NCBI GenBank assembly: GCA_001579985.1
Contig: LRSR01009209.1
Span: 1-23,526, forward strand
DNA from: Hypsibius dujardini
Taxonomy: Eukaryota > Tardigrada > Eutardigrada > Parachela > Hypsibiidae
Length of the DNA stretch: 23,526 bases
Reading direction: 5' to 3'
Shown here: positions 1 to 10,096 of the stretch, one piece after another
How positions within the stretch are numbered: the first letter of the stretch is position 1
Layout: the number at the start of each line of letters is the position of its first letter
Translations under genes and position numbers: made by a program
The notes under the pieces: model-generated
The model's database searches: none
What the model was told of the DNA's origin: nothing
Seen by the model: only the letters and a program-made list of their open reading frames with translations

Positions 1-608
1 TCCATTGATCATCATTCTGAATGATTGACAGCATTGAGAGATCGATCGGCTATGAAGATACGTAGGACATTAGGTTCTCTCTTTGGGATTTCAGATGGCG
101 GCAAGTAGCCTTACTAAATTTTATATCTTCTCTAACAAGAGAAAAAAATTGTAGAATGCTGTATTATGGGAAACCATATCAGATCGTGTGAACTTTACTA
201 AGGGTGCCAATGATCTGGACTGGTCATTCTGAATTCTAACTTGTTGCTTGGTTCAGTGAAATGAAATAACCAATGGTAGTCAATGCAATGCCGCAACAAG
301 GCTGGAAATTGCGTTTAATGTGGCGACTAGGCTCTATGAACGATTTCACGAGATGACACTCCTCAGCTCAGTCGATGAGCAGGGTGTGAGCGATAATAGC
401 AATCATAGCATAGTCTTCAAAAATTCTAGTCGGGTGTCTTTGGTATGTGTGATTTGTCTAAATTTTGCGATAGTTCTCTTCTAGCCTACGTGTTTTATAA
501 AGACTTCATCTTCAACATCACATCACTTGAATTTCTTACTGGCAGTGCAATTAGCTCATAATCTTTGCGACGTCTTCAAGCCATCCGAACCGTACATATA
601 CTGTAAAG
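1..608. other. Non-coding flank or intron, no gene seen
   Basis: No convincing exon was found on either strand. It may be an intron of the FkbM-like gene whose last exon starts at 1156, because that exon needs upstream coding sequence. I looked for the acidic DxD-type stretch that normally precedes the RPRV motif in this family and did not find it. Confidence 0.35.
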
Positions 609-738
609 TCCCGACCTATCCGTGGTACTTTTTGGACCGCACAGTAAATCAGACCCGGTGCTGTGAACTGTTTACGCAATCAATCAAAACGGTCGCTTTT
701 TACTGTGTGATGACGTAGGCACCACGGATGGGTCGGGA
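609..738. mobile_element. Short inverted-repeat element (MITE-like), about 130 bp
   Basis: The left end TCCCGACCTATCCGTGGTAC (609-628) is repeated in inverted form at the right end, where the last bases CACCACGGATGGGTCGGGA close the element at 738, with few mismatches. A second, inverted copy of this sequence lies about 19 kb away at 19684, which shows that it is a dispersed family. It has no coding capacity, so it would be non-autonomous. I could not see a clear target-site duplication. It lies upstream of the FkbM-like exon and is probably inside an intron. Confidence 0.7.
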
Positions 739-1155
739 GTTTAGAGTAATTTCGGTTCATGCTCATAACTGAGTTATTCGATAATTAACGTATTCTGAAA
801 TCAAAAGACTTTAAGATTTTAATTTTGTTACAGTGAATTTGTGAATGTTATTTACAGTTAGGATTGGTCCCTAAATGTGTGGAATGCAAATAACTAATAT
901 GGCAGCACTTCTTCAGCTACCCAACAAAGAAACGAAACCAATCATCTGTGGATCGATCATATTTCAGGTTGAAAGATTGTCAGCTAACATGTCTGTGACT
1001 TTTGGATTGAAATTCAGGGAATCAGGTTCATGAAAAGTCAAGGGTTTCACATACCTGCGAATGTTTTGTAGTGAATCTGAGGGCGTGACACGAAGCTACG
1101 AGATGGCTGATGGAATTATTTTTCCTATGCATACACATTATATTGTTTTATGCAG

Positions 1156-1622
1156 GATATCGACCACGCGTTATGACGTCAGAGTACAATGTCAACTATC
1201 CGTTGTCTGCTGCACTTACTCTTTGGGACCCTACAACCTCAGGCACCGGATCTTTGCCGAAAGACGTTTCAATCAAATGGTTGGGCTGCGGTTTCGGAGC
1301 GTCCGCCAAAGCTCTCTGGATGATGGCAAAATCGTTCGGCTACGAACTAGTTGGACGGGTAGCCTATCTCGACCTTATTTTTGTTCGTGCTGATCTCATA
1401 GAGGACTGGATGCTTTTACCAGACTTGGAATGGTTTTTTAGGGATGAAAAACTGGGGCGTTTATTTTATAGTCCACTCAAGACCAATGATACGTTAGCGC
1501 GTATTATAGATTACGAGACTTATGTCAAAACTAAAAATTTTGATCTGAGTCATGCCGCCGCGAGGAAAATTTTGAAAGGACTAGATCTGGAATGTTTTTA
1601 CCCATTAAGAAGAGAGTTATAA
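1156..1622 (+). CDS. FkbM-like methyltransferase-family protein, C-terminal exon (partial)
   Basis: This is the last exon of a spliced gene. A clear acceptor (TTGTTTTATGCAG) ends at 1155. The first two exon bases would complete a Gly codon if the previous exon ended in G, followed by YRPRVMTSEYNVNYPL. That pattern (RPRV, then EYN and NYPL), then GCGFGASAKAL and GYELVGRVAYLDLIFVRADL, is what I recognise from the C-terminal half of animal proteins with FkbM-type methyltransferase domains. The exon encodes about 155 residues and stops at TAA 1620-1622. The SAM-binding N-terminal half is not visible in the 1.15 kb upstream, so it lies outside the window, beyond a long intron, or is lost. Substrate unknown. 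The gene is convergent with the glycosyltransferase gene. An ATG at 1110 opens the same frame but lies upstream of the acceptor and probably is not used. Confidence 0.65.
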
Positions 1623-2649
1623 CAAAACAGTAAAAGGCGTATTCAAGAACTGTCTAAAATTGTCCCGATTTCGGACATAGTCTGGTAACTTTGGTTTACT
1701 TAATATAACCATTAATTTTCTATTGTTAATGCGGGTATAGGCTCGTGCACGGAGGTAAGGTTTATGTCCTTATTGGCATACGAATACTAGAATACAAAGC
1801 GGTCGTGGAAGGGCTAAAACCAGTCAGGAAAAACCTTGAAGAGCGAATAACTACAACGTAATTACAATCAACGGTTCAGTACACACAAAAACGCTCGCAC
1901 ATCGCGATTACTACAAAACACTAAACTATATGAGTGAACAATTACTTCGAAGGATTATTTATATACTACACAGAATGCCAGGGGAGAGACGAGTCTAATG
2001 ATCCGTTTCTAGATTGAGGTCCGGCTACAACAGTTGTGTTGAAAGCGTCCGAAGTCATTGAGGGTGATGGGCGTGACTATATCTCTGGCATTATAGATTT
2101 ATTCTAACGCATAAATCTTCAAAACTGAAAAGTTACGCGGAAAGTGGATAACCAAAAACGAGCTTTCAAAAAATGTAACTATTCTTATACATCACATGCA
2201 ATAAACGGTCCGTCAATCCAACGTAAAACACTCAAGTATTGTTAAGTGTGGTGACTACAGTCGTTTTGATGTCCTTGTAAAAGTTTGTAAATTTCGTTTT
2301 TGATGTTGCATATTTTGAGTTCTGTCGTTTTCTATTTCATTTGCTCAGCTTCCTGTATCCATTCGGTACGATTAATCAGTCCTCATATTAGAATATGATG
2401 ACACACAACTATAACTTATGGAAAGGCTTGGAACAGCACATAGGAAATATAACGCAGTGAAAAGAACTGAATCTATATTTGCTCATGAGGCTCATGTCCT
2501 GTGAAATGGTTGTCTGAATGACACTTCCGCAACGTTGCGCCACAAAATAACTTCAAAATGCACAGAAGATAGAATTGTAATAATTTTACTGCCATTGATC
2601 TGAATTGCATTAATGATAGTACTACCAGTCATGGTTAACGCTCATGACT
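1623..2649. other. Intergenic region between convergent genes
   Basis: This stretch lies between the 3' ends of the FkbM-like gene (+ strand) and the glycosyltransferase gene (- strand). It is AT-rich with frequent stops in all frames. It should hold both 3' UTRs, but I saw no canonical AATAAA signal close to either stop codon. Confidence 0.5.
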
Positions 2650-4306
2650 TTACAAAGCAATACGATCACTAAACATCGGATCCGGTTCCGGCAATGTTCG
2701 ATTTTCGTAAATGGTCAAGAGAATATCTCTAAAATCACTTGGCCAGGATTTCTTAAGGCCATCAGCATCTGCCATTTCAGTGTCAAACAATCCTCCCTTG
2801 TGAAGTCGGTGGTAAGTATGAATTGCCACTGAGTCTGTCCAATGGTGGTGGCCTGTTTTGAGGAAGAAATTTTCAATATCCCAAGCAAAAGGATTGTTAC
2901 AAACATGATCCACTACGTAGACTTCTTCTGGAAATATTTCGCTTAAAAATTTCAACAAATCTCCGCTGTTGAAGGTCCAGTCGTTGCCGCGGTAGATCAC
3001 ATCGTAACTGTGATGCCATGCGTACAGCAGTCGCGAACCCTTCGATGCTCCAAAAAGACCGGAATTGTATGCAATTTTATGTTCGTAGCAGGCGATGGCT
3101 TTGTGATTTTGCATAATCTGACGAATTCTTTCACCTCGCACAAAATAGACATCAAAATCAACAGCGAGCCCACCGTACTCTAATAAAATATCCACCCTTG
3201 CTTTATCCGCAATATGCCAGATATTTTTGAGAGTACCTTCCCGACCACTAACATTTATAACCTTTTTCCTGTACACATACTTCACCCATCCTCGACTCTT
3301 CAACTCGTTCCAGTAAGTACCTGACAAACAACAAAGATAATGTCATACTGTACTTTATCGAAAAGCTTTTGCTGATCAGAGAAAACAACTGAACAATCAT
3401 TTCTCACAGGTAGCACCTGTGCACATCTCTGAAAGGCATTTTTCTCTGTATGATTCTAAATTACAATAAATATTTGCCAAAATCCGAAAGCTAGATTGAG
3501 TGATTTTACAATCAAACATTAGAGATGTTTAAGACCTTCTTTGTGCGATTACGACGTTTAATCGAAGTACATTAACACGTCAGACCAAGGACACAATAAT
3601 TGAGGAAGTACGTTTTGCAAAAATTGTAATATTTTTTGAGAATGTAAAATGACCCTATGTCCTCATTCATTAATACAAAAATTGATTCCTCTAACCCTTT
3701 GTATTGTGTGTTAAAAACGGCTACGTAATCAACAACCAATTACATTGGATTTAGGAAGTCTAATTCATACTGCTTACGGTAAATTGCAATATCAAAAATA
3801 AATTATGCTACTACATATGCGAAATCAGTATGTAGCACAATCAAATTCAAGGAAATTTTATTGGTAAGTAGGGGAATCCCACTCGCTTTGCGGTCGATAA
3901 TATTATAAGATTGGGATTCTTGACGAGATATTTGCACTCTTGCATTTGTTCAAACTTGATTTACTTATGAGAATAAATGCTATGAATTTAACTCACCCTG
4001 CGGTTCTTCATCGGCATGCACAAATATTTTGTCTGGTTTAAGTCTTTGAACAGCAGATAAAATACTTAAGTAGTCCAAGAATCTAATATTGATGCCATCA
4101 GCACCGTCCAACTTGAATTTTATGTAGTGTAGTATTAGCTCAAGGGGTGGCTTATCCTTCGCCACAGCTGTGGGTTGTTGCTCTGGCTCCACATTAACCC
4201 CGTCTACAGCAACATCAGGGCTCAGTGGTTTTAAAATTTCTTGGACGAACCAGCAAAACAGCACAAGGCTGAAAACTATTGGGAGGTATCGAAGTAATTT
4301 TTTCAT
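2650..4306 (-). CDS. DXD-motif glycosyltransferase (Gly_transf_sug / alpha-1,4-GT type), two exons
   Basis: A Golgi-type transferase predicted to move a sugar from a nucleotide sugar to a glycan in the lumen. Exon 1 is 4306-3997 and exon 2 is 3320-2650. The donor CAGG|GTGAGT and the acceptor TTGTTTGTCAG|GTACTT join in phase (G+GT = Gly104) to give 326 residues. Residues 1-5 are basic (MKKLL), then a hydrophobic signal anchor (about 7-25) and a Pro-rich stem (about 26-55). The catalytic part begins near 75 (LDYLSILSAVQRLKPDKIFVH). YGGLAVDFDVYF carries the metal-binding DXD at 158-160, with the usual preceding GG. Later motifs are YNSGLFGASKGS and the C-terminal HWTDSVAIHTYHR. The length fits a complete small enzyme. 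The ATG at 4306 directly precedes the anchor, which supports this start. The family includes alpha-1,4-galactosyl- and N-acetylglucosaminyltransferases; donor and acceptor cannot be told from sequence. The intron (3321-3996) holds no other feature. Confidence 0.87.
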
Positions 4307-4471
4307 CAGAGTGGAAATAAGATCATAGCATGTATTATAAGCTTAGGAATGTGCATGAAGGTAATTGCATGAATAGCAGTATAGTTCAATGTCTGAGCTG
4401 ACTCTACGCTGTTTCGATTACTAGCGATGGACTCGTCGTTCAATCGAAATAAAGTCATCTACTCATTTTGG

Positions 4472-4690
4472 CTAACCTACCAAAGCATGGGTTTTGCCAT
4501 CTACATCTACTGTTACAAGCAAGTTATGTAGATGCCCTAACAATTCGCACCCATACAAAAGCCAATCGCGATAACTCAACTTTTGGCAAAATGAGGCTGC
4601 TGACTTATTGTCGCCTTCGACCCGCACAAACTTGTCCTCAAGCGAAATTTTTTTTAAGTATGGTAAATCAAACAAATATCAACACTTGAG
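4472..4690 (-). other. Possible orphan exon upstream of the glycosyltransferase gene
   Basis: A minus-strand frame reads FDLPYLKKISLEDKFVRVEG, then SYRDWLLYGCELLGHLHNLL and VTVDVDGKTHALV. It reaches a donor-like site (GCTTTG|GTAGGT) just before its stop at 4472. The amino-acid composition looks protein-like, but the frame is only about 67 codons long and has no ATG. I do not recognise the family. It lies 166 bases upstream of the glycosyltransferase start codon on the same strand, so it could be a relic or an alternative 5' exon. A chance frame is also possible. Confidence 0.2.
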
Positions 4691-4699
4691 CCACATACG

Positions 4700-5190
4700 G
4701 ATCCATTTTAAACTAAATAAAACTACCCCCGTAAACAAATAATTTGATTACGATGATACTCTCACCAACGTGGTGGTGTCATGTTCCATGGAACTATTAC
4801 GCTGGAATTCCAGGGACCTACTGATCGGTTTCGCGAGTTGTGATACTTAATTAGGCCAAATACGGCACATTGCTTCACTGACTTTCTCTCAATAGATTTG
4901 GACTTCTATATTTTTCCACAAAAAATGTACTTACTCGGGTAGTAATGGAGGTTTTCCCTCCCGATCGGCGTGAGTTTTTTTAAATAGTTGTCTATTTATC
5001 GCGATTGGGACCTCCGCGTGGAAATCACATAACCGGTTTCAGAAAAGAATGAGGAAGAAAAAGACTTCCCAGCGAGGTTGTGCTCTGAGCAGGTGCTTGA
5101 TTGCTTGAACGCTCGTTATTTTCCTTTATTTTCATTGTAAACTATTTCGATTTTTAAAAATACATCCAAAGCATTTATTTTTATATTTTC
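4700..5190. other. Intergenic, no gene seen
   Basis: AT-rich sequence without a supported gene. It contains a 12-base palindrome GTTCCATGGAAC near 4784, probably by chance. No promoter elements could be assigned. Confidence 0.4.
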
Positions 5191-5193
5191 TCA

Positions 5194-5382
5194 TGCCAAA
5201 TTAAATTTGGAGTTGAATGGCATCAGCTCGATATTTTTCAGATGTCAGGGGGCGGAGTTGTGTGTATTTCTAAAAAAAGACGAGAAATTCGAGCGTAGCT
5301 TTTCAGAGCTGGCCTACAGCTCCTCCCCTGACACCTGAAAAATATTCGGCTAATGCGTATCGACTCCAAATTGAATTTGGTA
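5194..5382. mobile_element. Foldback (MITE-like) element with about 65-bp inverted arms
   Basis: The left arm (about 5194-5262) and the right arm (about 5315-5382) are imperfect inverted copies. Both contain, in order, CCAAATTNAATTTGG, GGAGTYGA, a GCATYAGC-like stretch, ATATTTTTCAGRTGTCAGGGG and GGAGYTGT. The end block CCAAATTAAATTTGG is itself a palindrome. About 50 bases separate the arms. This layout is typical of a non-autonomous hairpin transposon. No coding capacity and no clear target duplication are visible. Confidence 0.68.
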
Positions 5383-6541
5383 TAGGAAATTGTTAAAACA
5401 CATGTTTTAAATGCATGTTTCAAAATCGACATTTTTTATAGTGAAAATAAAAAAGTGCAGCTACTCGGCTTGAGAATTAGCTACACCAAAAAGGACTTTT
5501 TATTGTCTACTCCTACTGCACACTTCCTTCATTAAGTAGAGTTTGTGTGGTCATGGCTTCAAAGATTACTATGCTTGTGCGTTCTGCACATTTAATCTAG
5601 TATTTTGTAATGAAAATCTGCTCCTGTCAACAGCATGCCCTCTAGCATATACCAAAGTTTTATAAATCCGGACTAAAGCACTGCAATGAACGGATTGCAC
5701 ACTCGGACTGTGAAGTCAAAAGAACACGTTGTGGTAAGGATTGATATGCATGCTCTCTATCCAGGGTCAGAGCCAGGCGCAATAGTTGAGTCTTTTAGTT
5801 ATGACCGTTAATACATTTAAGTGGAGCGATGAGTCTATAGATGGCGCTCATTACTATTCTCTTGTTACAGTTTTTTCCTCGCTATTGCAGAAACTGCAGA
5901 AACTGTTTAAACTTATCTATTTGGAAAAAGTTATGTGTAACACATTTAACAGCGTTTTAATTTTTCAGCGAAGTCTGAGGCAGCAAATCACTTCCATTTT
6001 GCTTAGTAATGGCATCTGCTAGTACTCATTTTACAGTAAAATATAAGTAATTTTAACAGTTAATTAACATGTTCTTCCTACTACTGAGTTTATTAAGAAA
6101 TTTCTTGGTTACACTTCCTTTTTGAGAAAAATATCTCCTTTTGGATCTACTTGTGCATGATAAATCTTCCATAGTCCATAGGGAGATACGGTGATGGTTT
6201 AGCTGAACAGCATAGCTTGAAATAAAGTGCTGTTCATTGTTTGGGAATGTGATGATGTCATACAGAATTGAATTTTCTCCGTAGCACTCTCAATCTAGAC
6301 AGAGCTCAATAAGAAACAGTGTGGTAGGGAAAACCTGCAGAGCAACCAATACAAGTCGGATAAAAAATGTTTTCTCAATAAACTCCAATGCTAAAGAAAG
6401 GAGATCCGATGACAAAAAGAGCACGTTTATAATCCGCAAACCCACAGAGAAGTGAACAATATGCAGCAATTTATCCCAACAAAAAAGATTTAACTTCAAG
6501 ATAGATTGTCACATGAGAAATCTCAATTCAGGTACGGTATT
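5383..6541. other. Intergenic stretch downstream of the CASD1-like gene
   Basis: No supported gene. A hydrophobic minus-strand frame at 6290-6499 begins at a TTG codon and cannot be joined in phase to the end of the CASD1-like gene through the only nearby AG, so I do not count it as an exon. A minus-strand AATAAA lies at 6089-6094 and could be a distant polyadenylation signal. Confidence 0.4.
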
Positions 6542-9032
6542 TTACTCGGGATACAAGGAACAGCATCGATCGCTGCGCCCATGGAATAATATATTGTTGA
6601 TAATGGGGACTGTCTCCGCCGTTCTAGTAGAAGAACTGCAAACCCATTCAATTAATATTTGCAGCAAATGGTGTTTAGTTTGGTTGCCAAAATGTAGTCC
6701 ATCCATGCTTTCCTTCAGTGCCAAGCTAATTTCCCAAGCTGATTCCCAAAAGATAACTGGCGGGCCCTTTGGTCGAGATGATTCCAGCACTTCCCTCACG
6801 GCATTATTATAAAGCATTGTGTTTCTGTTATTAAGTCCAGCCATTAGATCTTGTCCGCGCGGCAACAACTGTTCGTAATGAATCGCCCCTTGTGGAAGCC
6901 AGATAACTTTTGAAGTAGTAGCAAGAGTCTCCAGAGCCGGAAGAAGAGTCATAAACTCCCTGCAAAGTACAATAATAAACTGATATGCTCTGACCGAAAG
7001 ATCAGAGAAACGCTGGAACTGAATCTGAAAATCTTGATTTATTGTGGAATAATTTATTTCAATTGGTAGATAATTAGAATATACACACACGAATGCCCAA
7101 CTTTTCATGAAACAAACTTAATGCAGGTTATCTGGATAAAGTGGAGCACTCAGACAAACCTGGCAATTGTATTAAAATTACAGGCGTTGGCTCGGCTTCC
7201 TCTCCCACCGGCTTTCTAATAACGAGTACTCTGGACTTGATTTTGAAATAAATGTTTCCTTCGCTCTTGAAAATATACGGTTTTGGGTTAGGATGTTGAC
7301 GAATCAAATGTCCCAATAATTCCTATAATCTATATCATCTGAACTATTTAATGGGAATTTAAGAACGAAATTAGGCCTGGGAAGATTCCGTTTCAGAAAC
7401 AAGTAAGCAAGAGTGGCTCAAAGAAATCTTAAAGCCCTTTTTCCAGTTGCTAGTACGCCGCGCCACTTTGTTTCGCTGCATTAAAAGGTCTTATTTGCAA
7501 AAAAATCTGCGAAAGTGATTTTCAATTCTATGAAATATCATAATCTAATTTTGGCAGTTCTAAGGGAGATTTCATTTACTTTTGATATGCTTGGACACAG
7601 AAACTTTGAAGCTTCTTATCATTTGTGCATTGCCGCATCGTCCAAGCACCCATTCCGATTACCACGATTGTCGGTTTGAATTGTAACTTGATCAGTTCCT
7701 TGATGAGAGATGTTAGTGATCCGGATCCGTCATCCATGCCCGCATGCCATTCGAACCTTAAATGAAGTCCAGAATTTGCGAAGTAACTCCCGCTGGATTC
7801 GTGCTTTTTGTACACAGTGTCGTTGTAGATTACACGACGATTGCTCTGGAAGTCGAAATCTTTCCCAGTAAAAATTTCTACCAAACCGTCACGTAATTGC
7901 CGCAGGCGAGAATCTCCAACTAATACGATAAGAGGCTCCTCCCGGTTCCTGTTTGCCACGTCGATAACGCACTTAGATACCTCCCTGAAAATTAATTATG
8001 TTTTATTGGCTCATAGAGATGGGACCGACTTGTTGACTCAACACAATTCGGTTAAAAACTCAATCGAAAATTTTAGTAAAGCGAAGTATACGATACAAAA
8101 AATACCTATTTTTGCATAATAAGACGGGCACACTTTTAGACATGTAGCGTTTTGTAAGTACTGCAATTGCGGAATCCTAAACAATGTAAGAGTTCTCCTG
8201 ATTCTAATACAAATTTAACTGGTTTGAACTTTAAAATGTAATCAAAACATGCTTAGTGCTGATGCTTGTAGTTCATTTTAAATACGAAATTCTGTGAATA
8301 GAATGAGAGAATCATCGATTTCGGCGGTTTTTGAGTTGAAATCGTTTAATCAATTTACTAATGGCAATTAAAAACGCCGTCTAGCTATCAAAATCAACGA
8401 AATGGCTAGTATAAACGTAAGATAGTTAACCGCAACCCGATTCGCCTCGTCCAAAAATTTTGGTCGACTAAAATGCACAAACCAAAACGACTTGTCGACT
8501 CGACTTGTTGGAAATTGGAGCAAACTAAATGGCAATAAGTACAAGAGACATTACTGGTACTCTTGTTTTGAATCTGATTTTTATGGTAAGCGATACCATC
8601 GTGCCATCAAGATATTAGTTGCCGGATTATATTTTATGTGAAAAGAAACTTAAAACCAGTTCAGCGTAACTGCATAACGGACATCATGGGTCTCTATCGA
8701 ATAAGATAAGAACAGGAATATCAAATACAAGACTACTTTTCGTATAATCGCACTAATATCCTTCTATTCAATCATAAAATTGTTGGTTTTACATACGATG
8801 GGGAACGGTAACGAATGGTGCATCTACTGGGCTCCCAAACTGCAGTGACACGTTGAGGATTCCATTTCATCGATCCGGACGAAAATATTTCTGAACACCT
8901 TTCACTAAATCCGCTGGGACCACAGCTGTTCAGTTTCAGATGTACCAATATAATAACGCAAATAACCACAAGAGCCAGTACCATGCGCCAATGATAGGAC
9001 TTAAATCTAAGTATTGCCCATAAAGTACCCAT
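6542..9032 (-). CDS. CASD1-like sialate O-acetyltransferase/esterase-domain protein without the acyltransferase half, three exons
   Basis: A type II membrane protein with a lumenal PC-esterase (GDSL/SGNH-like) domain. The exons are 9032-8797, 7984-7580 and 6959-6542. The donors CATC|GTATGT and AAAA|GTAAAT, with acceptors TTAATTTTCAG and TGTACTTTGCAG, join in phase to give 352 residues. A signal anchor (about 17-32) follows a short cytosolic tail. WEPSRC (66-71) precedes LIVLVGDSRLRQL, with the nucleophile Ser104. TIVVIGMGAWTM follows, then KVIWLPQ, and MDGLHF provides Asp300 and His303. A C-terminal Cys pair (DRCC) also matches CASD1. The order and spacing match the N-terminal part of CASD1, which acetylates sialic acid O-9 in the Golgi. 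CASD1 then continues into a multi-membrane acyltransferase-3-like region; here TAA follows at 6542-6544. It is therefore an esterase-only paralogue or a truncated gene. All catalytic residues are present, so activity is plausible. A late donor-like GA|GTAAAA just before the stop leaves some doubt about the last residues. Confidence 0.85.
7128..7333 (-). other. Unassigned exon-like frame inside the second intron of the CASD1-like gene
   Basis: From a possible acceptor (GATTATAG) near 7334, one frame reads ELLGHLIRQHPNPKPYIF, then NIYFKIKSRVLVIRKP and VGEEAEPTPVILIQLPG. It ends at a donor-like TTGCCAG|GTTTGT. The residue pattern is protein-like, but I do not recognise it. It does not fit the phases needed to be included between exons 2 and 3 (phase 2 on both sides). 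It is therefore not a simple cassette exon. A relic of another gene or chance are the alternatives. Confidence 0.25.
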
Positions 9033-9900
9033 GAAGCGTCGTTATATTATCACTATTCCAAGTGGTCTGCTCGTGCAATGCTTTTGTCAACGAGGCTTCG
9101 CTTAGGAAAATAAAATTTGTTCTCATCGACCAATGCAGTCGGTGGATGTCAGAAAGAATTATTTCCCAGCAGGCCTTCAGGTACTATTGTCTTTCTTATC
9201 TGCCATGTTCCGGATAAAAGGGAGCTGAGTTTTGCAAAGTTTGATCAACGCAACAATTGCAGCCATCTTCCACTCAGAAAATGATCTGCAGAATAACATT
9301 ATGTATGAAACATGGAACTGTTAAAAAAAGCTGGAAAGAGGGATCATTACTCCAAAGGTTCTGTATTCTGACAGAATAGGTGATAAGTCAAAACCGATCT
9401 TAATTAATTATTTGTTTGGCATTGCGAACCTGGAGCATAAAGCGTCATTTCAGTTTAGCTTGACATTCCTAGATTTTCAAAGGTAATTTATTCGGATTTA
9501 GTTGTGTTATAATGAAACGTATAGACGAAACATCGAGACAAAATGGTGCAAAGGTTTCATTCTTAACTAGTGACGTAAACATCGTAGCTTGCATTTTAGA
9601 AATTTACTTCTAACCAATCGCAAACTAATAACATGCATCTGTAGTTTTCATGTTATGTCAGAAAACAGCATTTGTAATAATTTTCAAGTCTGTGCGACTC
9701 TGCCACGAGCCATGTTTTCCAAGTAGCTTTCTTTTTCATTGGTATTTCCTGAGCTCCGATTTGTTGCTAAGTGGTTGTATACCTGAGCTTGAAAAACATG
9801 ACAGCAGTGCGGTTATGCGGATCCAGTTCCATTTGACTTTTTTGCTAGTGTTAGTTCATATCGTTCATTAAACTTTCATTATTTTATTTTGATAGAGCAT
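9033..9900. other. 5' flank of the CASD1-like gene, no gene seen
   Basis: This should hold the promoter and 5' UTR of the CASD1-like gene (- strand), but no TATA box or initiator can be assigned. The + strand frame at 9650-9871 is hydrophobic and without recognisable motifs; I regard it as chance. Confidence 0.35.
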
Positions 9901-10096
9901 AAATACACAAGTGTGCCTGTTAAAAAGATATGCTGCATCGGGACTGGATACGTGGAAGGTCCAGCGTCCGCAGTGATTGCTTTCGATATTCAAGTATGGG
10001 TAACAGATTTATACGCCGAGAGAATTCGGACGTGGAATTCGAAAATTTCCTAATTTTTGAGGTATCAGATGATTTGTTTTTAAAGTCTGCTAAAAT
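9901..10096 (+). pseudogene. UDP-glucose 6-dehydrogenase N-terminal fragment (relic)
   Basis: An open frame of 50 codons reads VKKICCIGTGYVEGPASAVI and, further on, VTDLYAERIRTWNS. This is the N-terminal NAD-binding Rossmann start of UDP-glucose 6-dehydrogenase, which oxidises UDP-glucose to UDP-glucuronate. Differences suggest decay: the usual GAGYVGG is GTGYVEG, a few residues are missing after VIA, and the frame stops (TAA 10051) exactly where LPIYEPG should follow. A one-base offset there gives a PIFE-like reading, so a frameshift lies at about 10050. No Met precedes the motif; an acceptor-like TTTTATTTTGATAG ends at 9894. No further dehydrogenase exons are visible downstream. It is most likely a duplicated exon or pseudogene fragment rather than a working gene. 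Confidence 0.75.

Noticed and set aside
1061-1393. A 110-codon + strand frame overlapping the FkbM-like exon
   Set aside because: It lies in another frame, crosses the splice acceptor and has no recognisable motif.
6290-6499. Hydrophobic minus-strand frame, considered as the first membrane part of the missing CASD1 acyltransferase domain
   Set aside because: It starts at a TTG. The only nearby acceptor gives an immediate stop when joined to the late donor, and there is no sequence match to CASD1.
6513-6812. A + strand frame of 99 codons opposite exon 3 of the CASD1-like gene
   Set aside because: It is antisense to a well-supported exon with catalytic residues.
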